64,000 nt of DNA from Oceanimonas marisflavi (GTDB lineage Bacteria; Pseudomonadota; Gammaproteobacteria; Enterobacterales; Aeromonadaceae), in NCBI RefSeq assembly GCF_003049725.1, contig NZ_QAGM01000001.1:149000-212999 (forward strand). Direction: 5' to 3'. Shown here in pieces: positions 1-9,561 of this stretch (positions are counted from its first letter, which is position 1; each line of letters starts with the position of its first letter). Position numbers and translations under genes: made by a program. The notes beneath the pieces are model-generated. The model had not been told where the DNA came from. It worked only from the letters and a program-made list of their open reading frames with translations, and ran no database searches.

Positions 1-440
1 CCCTGGAAGGAGCTGGCGTGCTTCTTGATGAGCACCTGTTCGCCTTCAATGGGGGCAATACGGTCGTCAATGGCCCACAACTCTTCGTTGTCCTGAGCGC
101 AGAAGTCCACCGGGATCTTGTTGTGCCACAGGCCCATGTCGGTGTTGGGGTTGTTGCGATCGTTCACCTGATAGCAGGTGGTGACGTGCACAACGGGCAG
201 GTTCTTGGCGCGGAACGCTTCCAGCAGACGCTGCATGCCTGGAATGATCTCGTCGTCAATCTTGTCGCAGGTAAAGGGGTTGCCGGGCCGGGTCCAGGCG
301 TTGGCCAGATCCACGCTGATCAGCGCCGGCTTTTTGCCGAAACCGACACGGCGCTGAAAGCCGTTTTGCTGATACAGGGAGGTGGCTTCGTCGAAAGCCT
401 GGTTGAGCATGGTCATCAGATCCTGGGACTCTTTGGACAT
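1..440 (-). CDS. N-carbamoylsarcosine amidase-like hydrolase, copy 1 (partial, C-terminus outside window)
   Basis: This is the N-terminal 146 residues of an isochorismatase-fold cysteine hydrolase; the gene runs off the left edge. It starts with MSKESQDLM and then becomes identical to the complete copy at 3640-4338. The nucleophile-activating Asp (in VDLANAW) and the Lys (in LIKKHASSF) are present, but the catalytic Cys lies beyond the window. Every base from 1 to 425 matches 3899-4323, third codon positions included, and only the first few codons differ. The family includes N-carbamoylsarcosine amidase (N-carbamoylsarcosine to sarcosine, CO2 and NH3), and the creatinase gene further along supports that reading; other carbamoyl or nicotinamide-type substrates remain possible. 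It lies downstream of the TRAP operon, behind that operon's terminator, so it probably has its own promoter. Confidence 0.85.
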   Translation of the reverse strand, partial: MSKESQDLMTMLNQAFDEATSLYQQNGFQRRVGFGKKPALISVDLANAWTRPGNPFTCDKIDDEIIPGMQRLLEAFRAKNLPVVHVTTCYQVNDRNNPNTDMGLWHNKIPVDFCAQDNEELWAIDDRIAPIEGEQVLIKKHASSFQ

Positions 441-534
441 GGTTTTTCTCCGTTTTTTGCTGATTAAAGGTCGAATTTCCCGGCCCGTTCAGTGCCGTTC
501 CTTTCGTTGGCAAATACAGAGTACCCAGCCTGAT

Positions 535-557
535 AATTAACATCCAATTCACTTTTT
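535..557. promoter_or_regulatory. 23-bp conserved promoter/operator core upstream of amidase copy 1
   Basis: The 23 bases here are identical to 4433-4455 upstream of amidase copy 2 and lie at exactly the same distance from the start codon, although the roughly 95 bases between block and gene have diverged. Conservation inside a decayed spacer suggests a functional site, perhaps the binding site of the LysR protein encoded next to copy 2. The exact role is inferred. Confidence 0.5.
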
Positions 558-608
558 TAAAGAATTAATAACCTGAATGGAATAATCCGGATAGTTCGTT
601 GAATACGA

Positions 609-636
609 AAAAAGCCGGCAACATGCCGGCTTTTTA
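609..636 (-). terminator. Intrinsic terminator of the dctPQM operon
   Basis: Perfect 12-bp stem (AAAAAGCCGGCA / TGCCGGCTTTTT) with a 3-nt loop, A-rich on one side and T-rich on the other, so it can act in both directions. It sits 27 bp past the dctM stop codon and separates the TRAP operon from amidase copy 1. Confidence 0.9.
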
Positions 637-662
637 CTACCAATAACTACATATTCATCACA

Positions 663-1949
663 TCAGCCAAACCCTGGCAGCCACAGCACCAGTCCCGGGA
701 ACAGGGTGTAGAGCCCCACCGCCCCCAGCAGGATCAGCCAGTAGGGCAAGGACGCCCAGGCCGCTTCCGTGAGGTTGACCTCGTTGCGGGTGATCGAGGT
801 CAATACAAACAGGTTTAGCCCCACCGGCGGCGTGATCATGCCGATTTCCATCAGCAGGGTCACAATCACCCCGAACCAGATGGGATCGAACCCCAGACTC
901 ATCACCATGGGAAAGGTAATGGGCAGGGTCATCAGCAACAGGGAGATGCCGTCAAAGAAACAGCCGAGCACGATATACACCAGCACTATCATCAGCAGAA
1001 TGCCGTAGGGGCCAAAGCCGATTTCCGAGATGGCCGCCACCGCCTCACGAGGCAGCGCCAGCATGCTCACCGCCTGGGACAATATGGCCGTGCCCAGCAT
1101 GATAAAGGCGATGGCACTGAACATGACGGTGGAACGCTTGAACGCCTGCCACAGTTTGCCAAGGGTCAGATCCCCCCAGCTGAAACCCAGCACTATGCTG
1201 GCCATCACCCCGAGAGATGCCGCTTCCGTGGGGGTGGCAATGCCCAGATAAATGGTGCCCAGCACAAAAAAGATCAGAATGGGCAGCGGCCAGATCTGAG
1301 TCAGACCCCGGCGCACCTCGGCCCAGTCCATGGCCTCACGGCCTTCCGGCACTACCCGGCTGCCGATGCGCGAGCGAATGATGATCCAGGCAAAAAAGGC
1401 CGCGGAGATCATCAGCCCGGGCAGAATGCCCGCCAGAAACAGCTTGCCAATGGACACGTGCTGGGTGGCGCCATAGATGATCAGTGCCAGGCTGGGCGGG
1501 ATCAGCAGGCCAAGGGTGCCCCCCGCCGCCAGGGTGCCCACCACCATGCTGGGAGAATAGCCCCGCCGCTTCAGCTCCGGATAGCCGATGGAGCCGATGG
1601 CCGCCGCCGTGGCCGAGCTGGAGCCGCTGACCGCACTGAACAGGGTGCAGACCGCAATGTTGGTGTGCAGCAGCTGGCCCGGAATACGCCGGAACAGCGG
1701 CGTCAGGCCATTGTAGACCCGGGTCGACACGCCGCTCGCCAGCAATATGTCACCGAGAAAGATAAACAGCGGCACCGCCGTCAGGGAAAACCCGGTCAGC
1801 AGGTTCCACACCGAGTTGATCGCCAGCGCCGTGGCACCGCCCCCCTGAAAGTGCAGCAAAATCATGCCTACCAGGCCCAGGGCAGCCCCCAGCAGGGCGC
1901 CGCTGCCGAGCAGCACCAGCAGCCCGGAACTCAGAATAAGCCAGCTCAT
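663..1949 (-). CDS. dctM: TRAP transporter large permease (DctM family)
   Basis: This 428-residue, very hydrophobic protein is the 12-helix ion-coupled permease subunit of a tripartite ATP-independent periplasmic transporter. It takes substrate from the DctP binding protein and uses the sodium or proton gradient. The GSSSATAAAIGSIGYPELKRRGY segment region near residues 109-130 (first residues GSSSATAAA) and the LIPPSLALI motif after it are typical of DctM, as is the C-terminal ITPPVGLNLFV. The start overlaps the dctQ stop by one base (TAATG), implying translational coupling. A strong terminator follows. The substrate cannot be read from the permease; the neighbouring amidase genes suggest a carbamoyl or ureido compound or a related acid. 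Confidence 0.93.
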   Translation of the reverse strand: MSWLILSSGLLVLLGSGALLGAALGLVGMILLHFQGGGATALAINSVWNLLTGFSLTAVPLFIFLGDILLASGVSTRVYNGLTPLFRRIPGQLLHTNIAVCTLFSAVSGSSSATAAAIGSIGYPELKRRGYSPSMVVGTLAAGGTLGLLIPPSLALIIYGATQHVSIGKLFLAGILPGLMISAAFFAWIIIRSRIGSRVVPEGREAMDWAEVRRGLTQIWPLPILIFFVLGTIYLGIATPTEAASLGVMASIVLGFSWGDLTLGKLWQAFKRSTVMFSAIAFIMLGTAILSQAVSMLALPREAVAAISEIGFGPYGILLMIVLVYIVLGCFFDGISLLLMTLPITFPMVMSLGFDPIWFGVIVTLLMEIGMITPPVGLNLFVLTSITRNEVNLTEAAWASLPYWLILLGAVGLYTLFPGLVLWLPGFG

Positions 1950-2464
1950 TACGCCACCTCCACGGATTGCTCATTATCGGACTGCTCGCCCACTTCCGGG
2001 TGACGCAGACCATGGCGCAGCTGCACCAGAATGCACAGCACGAAGGACAACGGCATCAGTGCCATCCAGGGCCACAGCAGCAGACCACTGATATCGGATC
2101 GGGCTTCGATCTCCCGGGAAAACACCATGAAATCCCAGGATTCATAAATAACGATGGTGGAAAACAATATCAGCACCAGGCCGGCAAAGGTCTCGGACAG
2201 GCGCGCCGCTCTTGCAGACAGGGCACGGGTAATCAGGTCGATGCGAATATGACGGCCGCTGTTGAGCACATGGGGAATGGTGAGAAAGGTCAGGGAAAAA
2301 AACAATAAACCGGCGAGCTCATTGGAAAAATGCACCGGACTGCCAAAGAGGTAGCGCAGCAGGGTACTGGCGAACACGGTAATGGTCATCAGTATGCCGC
2401 CGCCGACCCCGGCGAGAAACAGGCCGTAACACAGCCTGTCGACAATTTTGGTTAACAGGGACAT
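1949..2464 (-). CDS. dctQ: TRAP transporter small permease (DctQ family)
   Basis: The product has 171 residues with four predicted membrane helices, as expected for DctQ, the small membrane subunit that pairs with DctM. A perfect AGGAGG Shine-Dalgarno lies about 9 bases upstream of the ATG, the strongest ribosome site in this operon. The RHIRIDL sequence around residue 70 is the usual DctQ signature. It is middle gene of dctP-dctQ-dctM and overlaps dctM by one base. Confidence 0.92.
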   Translation of the reverse strand: MSLLTKIVDRLCYGLFLAGVGGGILMTITVFASTLLRYLFGSPVHFSNELAGLLFFSLTFLTIPHVLNSGRHIRIDLITRALSARAARLSETFAGLVLILFSTIVIYESWDFMVFSREIEARSDISGLLLWPWMALMPLSFVLCILVQLRHGLRHPEVGEQSDNEQSVEVA

Positions 2465-2524
2465 GGTGATTCACCCTCCTGGTGAGCCACGGCCGGGGCG
2501 CACGGGAAGGCCCCGGCGTGGTAA

Positions 2525-3568
2525 TTACTGTTTGGCCAGCGCGCTGAGCTTGCCAGTCACTGTGTTGTAAATGGTTTCGCCATCCGGGCCGGCCCGCCTG
2601 GCAATGGTGTGCCAGGCCGACAGTGCCGCCTGCTGGAAGCTGGCCACATCCTGAGCCGAAAAGTCCTCCAGCATGGTGACCCCCAGCGCCTCACGCCTGG
2701 CCCGGGCGGTAGCTTCCCGCTCCGGGTCCACGGCGGCGTCACGGGTTTTCTGCCACAGTTTTTCACCGGCCTGCTGCAGCACTTGCTGCTGCTCCTCGCT
2801 CAGCTTCTTCCAGCTGCGCTCACTGATGCCAAACAGGGCCGGCACCGCCGCCCAAGGATGCAGATAGGCTTCGTAATCGGTGACCTCATGCAGGGAAACG
2901 GTTTCCGCCACGGTAGAGAGGTAATAGGCGCAGTCCACCACCCCGGTCTGCAACGCCATATACATGTCGTTCTGGGGAATGACCTGAGCGGAGATATCGA
3001 GTTTGCCAAAGGCGTCGACCAGCTGGGCCGACCAGACCCGCACCTTCTTGTCCTTGAGTCCGGCCAGGCTGTTGACCGGCTCCTTGCAGTGCAGGCCCAC
3101 ACTGAACACCGGCGAGACGATGCCGCCAATGGTCTTGATATTCCATTTGGCGTAACCCTGCTCGTAAATGTCGCGAATGGTAGGAAGAATGTCGAGATGT
3201 TGTTCGGGTTGGGTAATGGCGCCCTGGGCGTAGACGGCGGCCAGCTCGGGGGCGTCACGGGTGTAATACTCACCATAGAGCAGGGCCATATCCACCGAGC
3301 CCCGCTGCAATATGCGCAGCAGATCCGGCTCATGCAGCCCCAGCGAGGCGGCGTGGAACACATCCACTTTCAGATCACCGCCCGACAGCTGCTCCACGTC
3401 TTTGGCAAATTCATTGAGGTAACCGGCTTCCGGCCGGGATTCGGCATAGCCGCTGTGAAACTTGAGTACGGTAGGCGCGGCCTGCGCCATGGTGGAAAGA
3501 AAGGGCGTGACCGTCAGAGCGGCGGTCAGCGCCAGGGTAAGTTTGCTTGGTGTGAGCGCTTTCATCAT
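2525..3568 (-). CDS. dctP: TRAP transporter periplasmic substrate-binding protein (DctP family)
   Basis: The 347-residue protein has a Sec signal peptide cleaved after about residue 30 (STMAQA-APTVLKF) followed by a complete DctP fold. The KVRVWSAQ segment near residue 175 carries the conserved Arg that normally clamps a substrate carboxylate. Two adjacent ATGs are possible; the second, at 3565, has the better spacing to AGGGA. It heads dctPQM and follows amidase copy 2 by 71 bp on the same strand, so amidase and transporter may be co-transcribed. Because the amidase releases sarcosine from a carbamoylated N-methyl amino acid, that compound or a related hydantoin-derived acid is a reasonable but untested ligand. 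Confidence 0.92.
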   Translation of the reverse strand: MMKALTPSKLTLALTAALTVTPFLSTMAQAAPTVLKFHSGYAESRPEAGYLNEFAKDVEQLSGGDLKVDVFHAASLGLHEPDLLRILQRGSVDMALLYGEYYTRDAPELAAVYAQGAITQPEQHLDILPTIRDIYEQGYAKWNIKTIGGIVSPVFSVGLHCKEPVNSLAGLKDKKVRVWSAQLVDAFGKLDISAQVIPQNDMYMALQTGVVDCAYYLSTVAETVSLHEVTDYEAYLHPWAAVPALFGISERSWKKLSEEQQQVLQQAGEKLWQKTRDAAVDPEREATARARREALGVTMLEDFSAQDVASFQQAALSAWHTIARRAGPDGETIYNTVTGKLSALAKQ

Positions 3569-3639
3569 ATGTCCCTATAGTGGGGACCGGCTCCGGACAG
3601 CGGCCGGCGCCGGTCCTGACTTCAGCCATCAGTACATGG

Positions 3640-4338
3640 TTACTGACGTTCCAGCTTGTTCAGATAGTCCACACAGGTGTCGACGGTTTCCACATCGCCG
3701 AACTTGGCGTCGATATCAAACAGGTTCCAGGCCACGGCGCCGGGAATGCGGTCACCGATGCACTCCTTCACCGCGATGGGGCGGAAACCCTCGGCCATGG
3801 CGTCACAGATGGTGGTGCGCACACAGGCGGAGGCGGTCACGCCGGTCACCAGCACGGTGTCGACCCCGGCGGCGCGCAGGAAGCCGGCCAGATAGGTACC
3901 CTGGAAGGAGCTGGCGTGCTTCTTGATGAGCACCTGTTCGCCTTCAATGGGGGCAATACGGTCGTCAATGGCCCACAACTCTTCGTTGTCCTGAGCGCAG
4001 AAGTCCACCGGGATCTTGTTGTGCCACAGGCCCATGTCGGTGTTGGGGTTGTTGCGATCGTTCACCTGATAGCAGGTGGTGACGTGCACAACGGGCAGGT
4101 TCTTGGCGCGGAACGCTTCCAGCAGACGCTGCATGCCTGGAATGATCTCGTCGTCAATCTTGTCGCAGGTAAAGGGGTTGCCGGGCCGGGTCCAGGCGTT
4201 GGCCAGATCCACGCTGATCAGCGCCGGCTTTTTGCCGAAACCGACACGGCGCTGAAAGCCGTTTTGCTGATACAGGGAGGTGGCTTCGTCGAAAGCCTGG
4301 TTGAGCATGGTCATCAGATCCTGAGAGTCGTGGGACAT
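3640..4338 (-). CDS. N-carbamoylsarcosine amidase-like cysteine hydrolase, copy 2 (complete)
   Basis: A cytoplasmic isochorismatase-superfamily amidohydrolase of 232 residues. Catalytic triad candidates are Asp44 (VDLANAW), Lys139 (LIKKHASSF) and Cys172 (VTASACVRTT), with the cis-peptide region just before Cys172. The WTRPGNPFTCD and DMGLWHNKIP stretches and the AEGFRPI and FDIDAKFGDV tail resemble N-carbamoylsarcosine amidase more than plain nicotinamidase or isochorismatase. The ATG at 4338 is chosen over an upstream in-frame ATG at 4383 because copy 1 starts at the equivalent position and the sequences diverge upstream of it. It is preceded by a LysR gene and followed by dctPQM on the same strand. 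Exact substrate is inferred from family resemblance and the creatinase elsewhere in the window. Confidence 0.85.
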   Translation of the reverse strand: MSHDSQDLMTMLNQAFDEATSLYQQNGFQRRVGFGKKPALISVDLANAWTRPGNPFTCDKIDDEIIPGMQRLLEAFRAKNLPVVHVTTCYQVNDRNNPNTDMGLWHNKIPVDFCAQDNEELWAIDDRIAPIEGEQVLIKKHASSFQGTYLAGFLRAAGVDTVLVTGVTASACVRTTICDAMAEGFRPIAVKECIGDRIPGAVAWNLFDIDAKFGDVETVDTCVDYLNKLERQ

Positions 4339-4417
4339 GGTTATTCTCCTGATTTCACTGTAAAAATGGTTGAGCTCCGGCACCTTCTCCGGCGCTTTCC
4401 CCCTTGGGTGATTTCAA

Positions 4418-4455
4418 GTTAACAACCCTCACAATTAACATCCAATTCACTTTTT
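4418..4455. promoter_or_regulatory. Promoter/operator region of amidase copy 2
   Basis: Contains GTTAACAACCC (4418-4428), whose reverse complement GGGTTGTTAAC recurs upstream of the creatinase gene at 25281-25291, and the 23-bp block (4433-4455) that is identical upstream of amidase copy 1. The region lies between the LysR gene and the amidase, where a LysR-type activator would bind. Confidence 0.45.
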
Positions 4456-4498
4456 GCAGCGATTGATAACACAAACGCAACAATCCGAATTTCCGGCT

Positions 4499-5380
4499 TC
4501 AACAGGGGCCGAAGTGATCCCACACGGGTGGATCGCCGAAGTAGCCATCCATAAAGTCGACAAAGCTGCGGATCTTGCCCGGCAGCAGGGTGCGGTGGGC
4601 ATAGACCGCATAGAGCGCCATGGGGGCCGGGGCATGCTCGGGCAGGATCACTTGCAGCCGGCCGTCGGCAATGGCGGGGCCGGTGATAAAGGTGGGCTGA
4701 ATAATGATGCCGGAGCCCCGAATGGCGGCGTCCACCAGCACATCGCCGTTGTTGCAGCTGAGCGCACCGTCACCGGGCAGACCTGGATCCTGCTCCATAT
4801 AGCTGTAGTGCAGGCAGCGATGCTGTTTAAGCTCCTCGGGGCTGGCTGGTGTGCCGTGACGTTTCAGGTAATCGGGAGCGGCGCAGATCACCAGGCGTAT
4901 GGGCGCAATGCGCCGGGCGATGAGTGATGAGCTTTTGAGGTGGCCGATGCGCAGGGCCAGGTCAAAGCCTTCTTCCACAATATCCACCTTGCGGTCATTA
5001 AGCTGCAAATCGACGCTGACCTGCGGGTAAGAGCGCTGAAAATCACACAACAGCGGTGCCAGATGGCGGGTGGCAAAGGATACGGGGGCACTCACCCTGA
5101 GCCGCCCCTGAGGCTGATGGTGGGCGTCGCCCAGGCCCTGCTCCAGCTCGTCGATGTCGTTCAGCAACTGCCGGGCCCGCTCGGCGTAGCGCAAGCCCTC
5201 TTCGGTGGCATGCACCTTGCGGGTGGTACGGTTCAGCAGCCGGGTGCCCAGCCGTGCTTCCAGCCGGGCCACGTATTTGCTGACCAGCTGGGGTGATAAT
5301 CCCAGCCGGTCGGCGGCCTGAGTAAAACTGCCTTCCGCCACCACGGTGACAAAGGCGCGCATAATATCAATTCGATCCAC
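4499..5380 (-). CDS. LysR-family transcriptional regulator
   Basis: A LysR protein of 293 residues: an N-terminal winged helix-turn-helix (about 1-60, with SFTQAADRLGLSPQLVSKYV as recognition region) and a C-terminal periplasmic-binding-like effector domain. The GTG at 5380 is preferred as start because GGAGG lies four bases upstream and the family normally begins (M)DRIDxMRAF; an upstream ATG at 5407 lacks such a site. It belongs to the subgroup with the HCLHYSYM motif near residue 190. The gene lies immediately upstream of amidase copy 2 on the same strand, so it most likely controls the amidase-TRAP genes and perhaps the second amidase copy, which shares a promoter block. Confidence 0.9.
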   Translation of the reverse strand: MDRIDIMRAFVTVVAEGSFTQAADRLGLSPQLVSKYVARLEARLGTRLLNRTTRKVHATEEGLRYAERARQLLNDIDELEQGLGDAHHQPQGRLRVSAPVSFATRHLAPLLCDFQRSYPQVSVDLQLNDRKVDIVEEGFDLALRIGHLKSSSLIARRIAPIRLVICAAPDYLKRHGTPASPEELKQHRCLHYSYMEQDPGLPGDGALSCNNGDVLVDAAIRGSGIIIQPTFITGPAIADGRLQVILPEHAPAPMALYAVYAHRTLLPGKIRSFVDFMDGYFGDPPVWDHFGPC

Positions 5381-5689
5381 TGGACCTCCCTGAAGCATGA
5401 TATTCACCAGAAATGTTTGCTGTGCCGGGTATCATCGTCGGCCAAAGCGCACTGCTTCTCCGGCACGCCGTAAACCCATCCATGGGGGCTCCGCTGCGCC
5501 TTCCATGGCGCAGAGGGCACGGCGAAGCAGACACCCTTTGACCTCCTCATCCAGGTACTGGGCTGACAGTCAGTCATCCAACAACCCAATTAACAACAAT
5601 ATGTTTATAATTAAACAATATGGCGCACGTTTAACCAATGAATTAATGAAAGTAAAGTGAGCGCATCATCACTTGGAGGAGACTTACCC
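5381..5689. other. Intergenic region with a GC-rich palindromic repeat
   Basis: About 310 bp between the LysR gene and the divergent doxX-like gene. The left half (5455-5545) is GC-rich and palindromic, containing CCATCCATGGGGGC and GCGCCTTCCATGGCGC, and has the look of a dispersed repeat. The right half is AT-rich, with several ATTAA and AATATG tracts, and probably carries the two promoters. No convincing gene is seen. Confidence 0.5.
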
Positions 5690-6154
5690 ATGACCCGCTT
5701 TACTCATTCCCTGCTTGAATCCCGTGCCGGCCTGGCGGCCCTGGCCCTGCGCGTGCCCACCGGCATCATTCTGGCCGCCCACGGCGCCCAGAAGCTGTTT
5801 GGCTGGTTTGGCGGATACGGCCTGGAAGGCACCGGCCAGTGGATGGCCAGCATTGGCCTGGCCCCCGGTTACCTGATGGCCCTGCTCGCCGGCAGCGCCG
5901 AGTTCTTTGGCGGCCTGGCCCTGCTGCTGGGACTGCTGACCCGGCCGGCGGCGGTAGTAACGGCTTTTACCATGCTGGTGGCCCTGTTCAGCGTGCATGC
6001 CGGCAACGGTCTGTTTATGGCCAACAACGGTTATGAATATGCCCTGACCCTGTTTGCGGTAAGCCTGGCCCTGGCCATTCAGGGTGGCGGCCGCCTGGCG
6101 CTGGACAACTGGCTGCTGGCACGGCTGGGGGCGGTGAAGCCAGCCGTTGCCTGA
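5690..6154 (+). CDS. DoxX family inner membrane protein
   Basis: Small integral membrane protein of 154 residues with four hydrophobic segments. The AAHGAQKLFGWFGG motif near residue 30 and the SAEFFGGLALLLGLLTRPAA segment near residue 70 are hallmarks of the DoxX/DoxD group, whose members are tied to quinone-linked oxidation or membrane redox stress; the function of this one is unknown. The ATG at 5690 is preferred over an earlier in-frame start because GGAGGA lies ten bases upstream. It reads away from the LysR gene and is followed by a repeat-containing gap and then a ring-opening dioxygenase gene, a pairing often seen (DoxX with aromatic or pirin-like genes). Confidence 0.87.
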   Translation: MTRFTHSLLESRAGLAALALRVPTGIILAAHGAQKLFGWFGGYGLEGTGQWMASIGLAPGYLMALLAGSAEFFGGLALLLGLLTRPAAVVTAFTMLVALFSVHAGNGLFMANNGYEYALTLFAVSLALAIQGGGRLALDNWLLARLGAVKPAVA

Positions 6155-6169
6155 GAGCGTTAAGCACGG

Positions 6170-6253
6170 GTAGGTTGCCGATGAGCGCAGCGAATCGCAA
6201 CATCAGGCCAACTGCGGCATGGCGGAATTCGCCAAGGCTCATTCGCACCCTAC
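6170..6253. repeat. Palindromic dispersed repeat, family A
   Basis: Left arm begins GTAGGTTGCCGATGAGCGCA and the right arm ends GGCTCATTCGCACCCTAC, giving an imperfect inverted repeat. The first 33 bases match those at 44151-44183 with only three differences, so this is a multi-copy intergenic element. Confidence 0.75.
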
Positions 6254-6315
6254 TCTGCAAACCACACTGCGGCCTGCCATTACCCTTCATATGCAGGCCT
6301 GGTATCGTCTGTCTC

Positions 6316-6342
6316 TGGACTCTCGCCTTCGCGGGTGTGACG
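6316..6342. repeat. Short palindromic repeat, family B (single arm)
   Basis: TGGACTCTCGCCTTCGCGGG followed by TGTGACG matches the repeats at 54591-54616 and 59531-59557 (consensus GTCAYTCCCGCG-MAGGCGGGARTCCA or its complement). It is small, GC-rich and can form a hairpin. Confidence 0.65.
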
Positions 6343-6407
6343 GAAGCGCGGGCATGACCAAGGAGACACGGGCATGACGGCAAGAAGGCGTCATTTCGGA
6401 GCTTTTC

Positions 6408-7220
6408 ATGAACTCATCCCTTGATATTGTGTTTATTTCCCATGGCGGCGGCCCCCTGCCGCTGCTGGGTGACCCGGGCCATGCCGATATGGTGGCCGGG
6501 CTTGGCAAACTGGCCGGGCAACTGCGCCGGCCCGAGGCCATTGTGCTGATAAGCGCCCACTGGGAAGAAGCCGAGCCCACCGTTACCGCCGGCACCACAC
6601 CCGGGCTGATTTACGACTATTACGGCTTTCCCCCTGAGTCCTATGCCATCGAATATCCCTGCCCCGGCGAACCCGCTCTGGCTAAGCAGATTCAGCAGGC
6701 GCTGCAGAACGCCGGCCTGCCCTGCCGGCAGGACGCCCGGCGGGGCTTTGATCACGGCATGTTTGTGCCCCTGAAGATCATGTATCCCGGGGCCGGCATT
6801 CCCTGTGTGCAACTGTCCCTGGCCGGCCACCTCGACGCCGGCTTTCACCTGGCCATGGGCGAGGCCCTGCGCGCCCTGGAAGGTCAGCGCCTGCTGGTGA
6901 TTGGCTCCGGCTTTTCGTTTCACAATATGCGTGAGTTTTTCACAAGCTCCCCCGAGGCCAACGACAAAAACCACGCCTTTGAACGCTGGCTGACACAAAC
7001 CTGCTGCGATGCCAGCTTAAGCGAAGCCGAGCGCCGGCACCGCCTGCAACACTGGGAGCAGGCGCCTCATGCCCGTTTCTGTCACCCGCGGGAAGAACAC
7101 CTGCTGCCCCTGCAGGTGTGTGCCGGCCTCGCCGGCCGGGCCTGCGATCAGCACCAGTCCGTCAATATACTGGGCAAGGAATCGGGCTTTTTCTGCTGGC
7201 AGGGCAACACCGCCGAGTGA
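6408..7220 (+). CDS. ygiD: DODA-type extradiol ring-opening dioxygenase (YgiD-like)
   Basis: Non-haem metal dioxygenase of 270 residues from the LigB/DODA family, which includes E. coli YgiD (4,5-DOPA extradiol dioxygenase). Metal-binding histidines are seen in FISHGGGPLP (near residue 13), ISAHWEEA (near 49), FDHGMFVPL (near 120) and HNMREFF (near 180), and the C-terminal HPREEHLLPL provides the usual second-shell histidine. Length and motif order are complete. The natural substrate in bacteria is unclear; catechol-type compounds are likely. The Shine-Dalgarno is weak (CGGAG, eight bases upstream). Confidence 0.9.
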   Translation: MNSSLDIVFISHGGGPLPLLGDPGHADMVAGLGKLAGQLRRPEAIVLISAHWEEAEPTVTAGTTPGLIYDYYGFPPESYAIEYPCPGEPALAKQIQQALQNAGLPCRQDARRGFDHGMFVPLKIMYPGAGIPCVQLSLAGHLDAGFHLAMGEALRALEGQRLLVIGSGFSFHNMREFFTSSPEANDKNHAFERWLTQTCCDASLSEAERRHRLQHWEQAPHARFCHPREEHLLPLQVCAGLAGRACDQHQSVNILGKESGFFCWQGNTAE

Positions 7221-7300
7221 CGATTGTGCCGCCGGGCGCACAGCGCGATTTCATGTTCGGTGCCATTATGGTGAGCATAAATACACCACGGGAGAACACC

Positions 7301-7564
7301 ATGGCAGGAGGATGGTCACGGGACGGCGCCGTGCAGGATCAGATAGACGCCAGTGTGGAAGACGCGGTGCAGGATGCCCGCCGCCGGCTGGGCGCCGGCG
7401 ACAGCCTGAGCCACTGCGAGGAATGCGATGCCCCCATACCCGAGGCCCGCCGCAAGGCGGTGCCCGGGGTAAGGCTGTGCATTGAGTGCCAGGGCAAGGA
7501 AGAAAAACAGCGCAGCAACAGCGGCATTAACCGCCGCGCCAGTAAAGACAGTCAGCTGAGGTAG
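7301..7564 (+). CDS. ybiI: DksA/TraR-type zinc finger protein (YbiI-like)
   Basis: An 87-residue protein with a four-cysteine zinc finger of the form CEEC...CIEC near residues 40-66 and short charged ends. Size and motif match the YbiI branch of the DksA/TraR superfamily. It lacks the long N-terminal coiled coil of DksA, so it probably does not enter the RNA polymerase secondary channel in the same way; its role is unknown. The ATG at 7301 is chosen because GGGAG lies nine bases upstream and homologues start here. It converges with the acetoacetyl-CoA synthetase gene. Confidence 0.9.
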   Translation: MAGGWSRDGAVQDQIDASVEDAVQDARRRLGAGDSLSHCEECDAPIPEARRKAVPGVRLCIECQGKEEKQRSNSGINRRASKDSQLR

Positions 7565-7578
7565 CCGGCGCGGCGGTT
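7529..7578. terminator. Inverted repeat between convergent genes (possible bidirectional terminator)
   Basis: Perfect 12-bp arms, AACCGCCGCGCC and GGCGCGGCGGTT, are separated by 26 bases. They overlap the 3' end of the ybiI-like gene and lie just before the stop of the synthetase gene. No T-run follows, so efficient intrinsic termination is uncertain. Confidence 0.4.
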
Positions 7579-7581
7579 ATC

Positions 7582-9552
<1,971 letters not shown>

Positions 9553-9561
9553 CATGACCTC

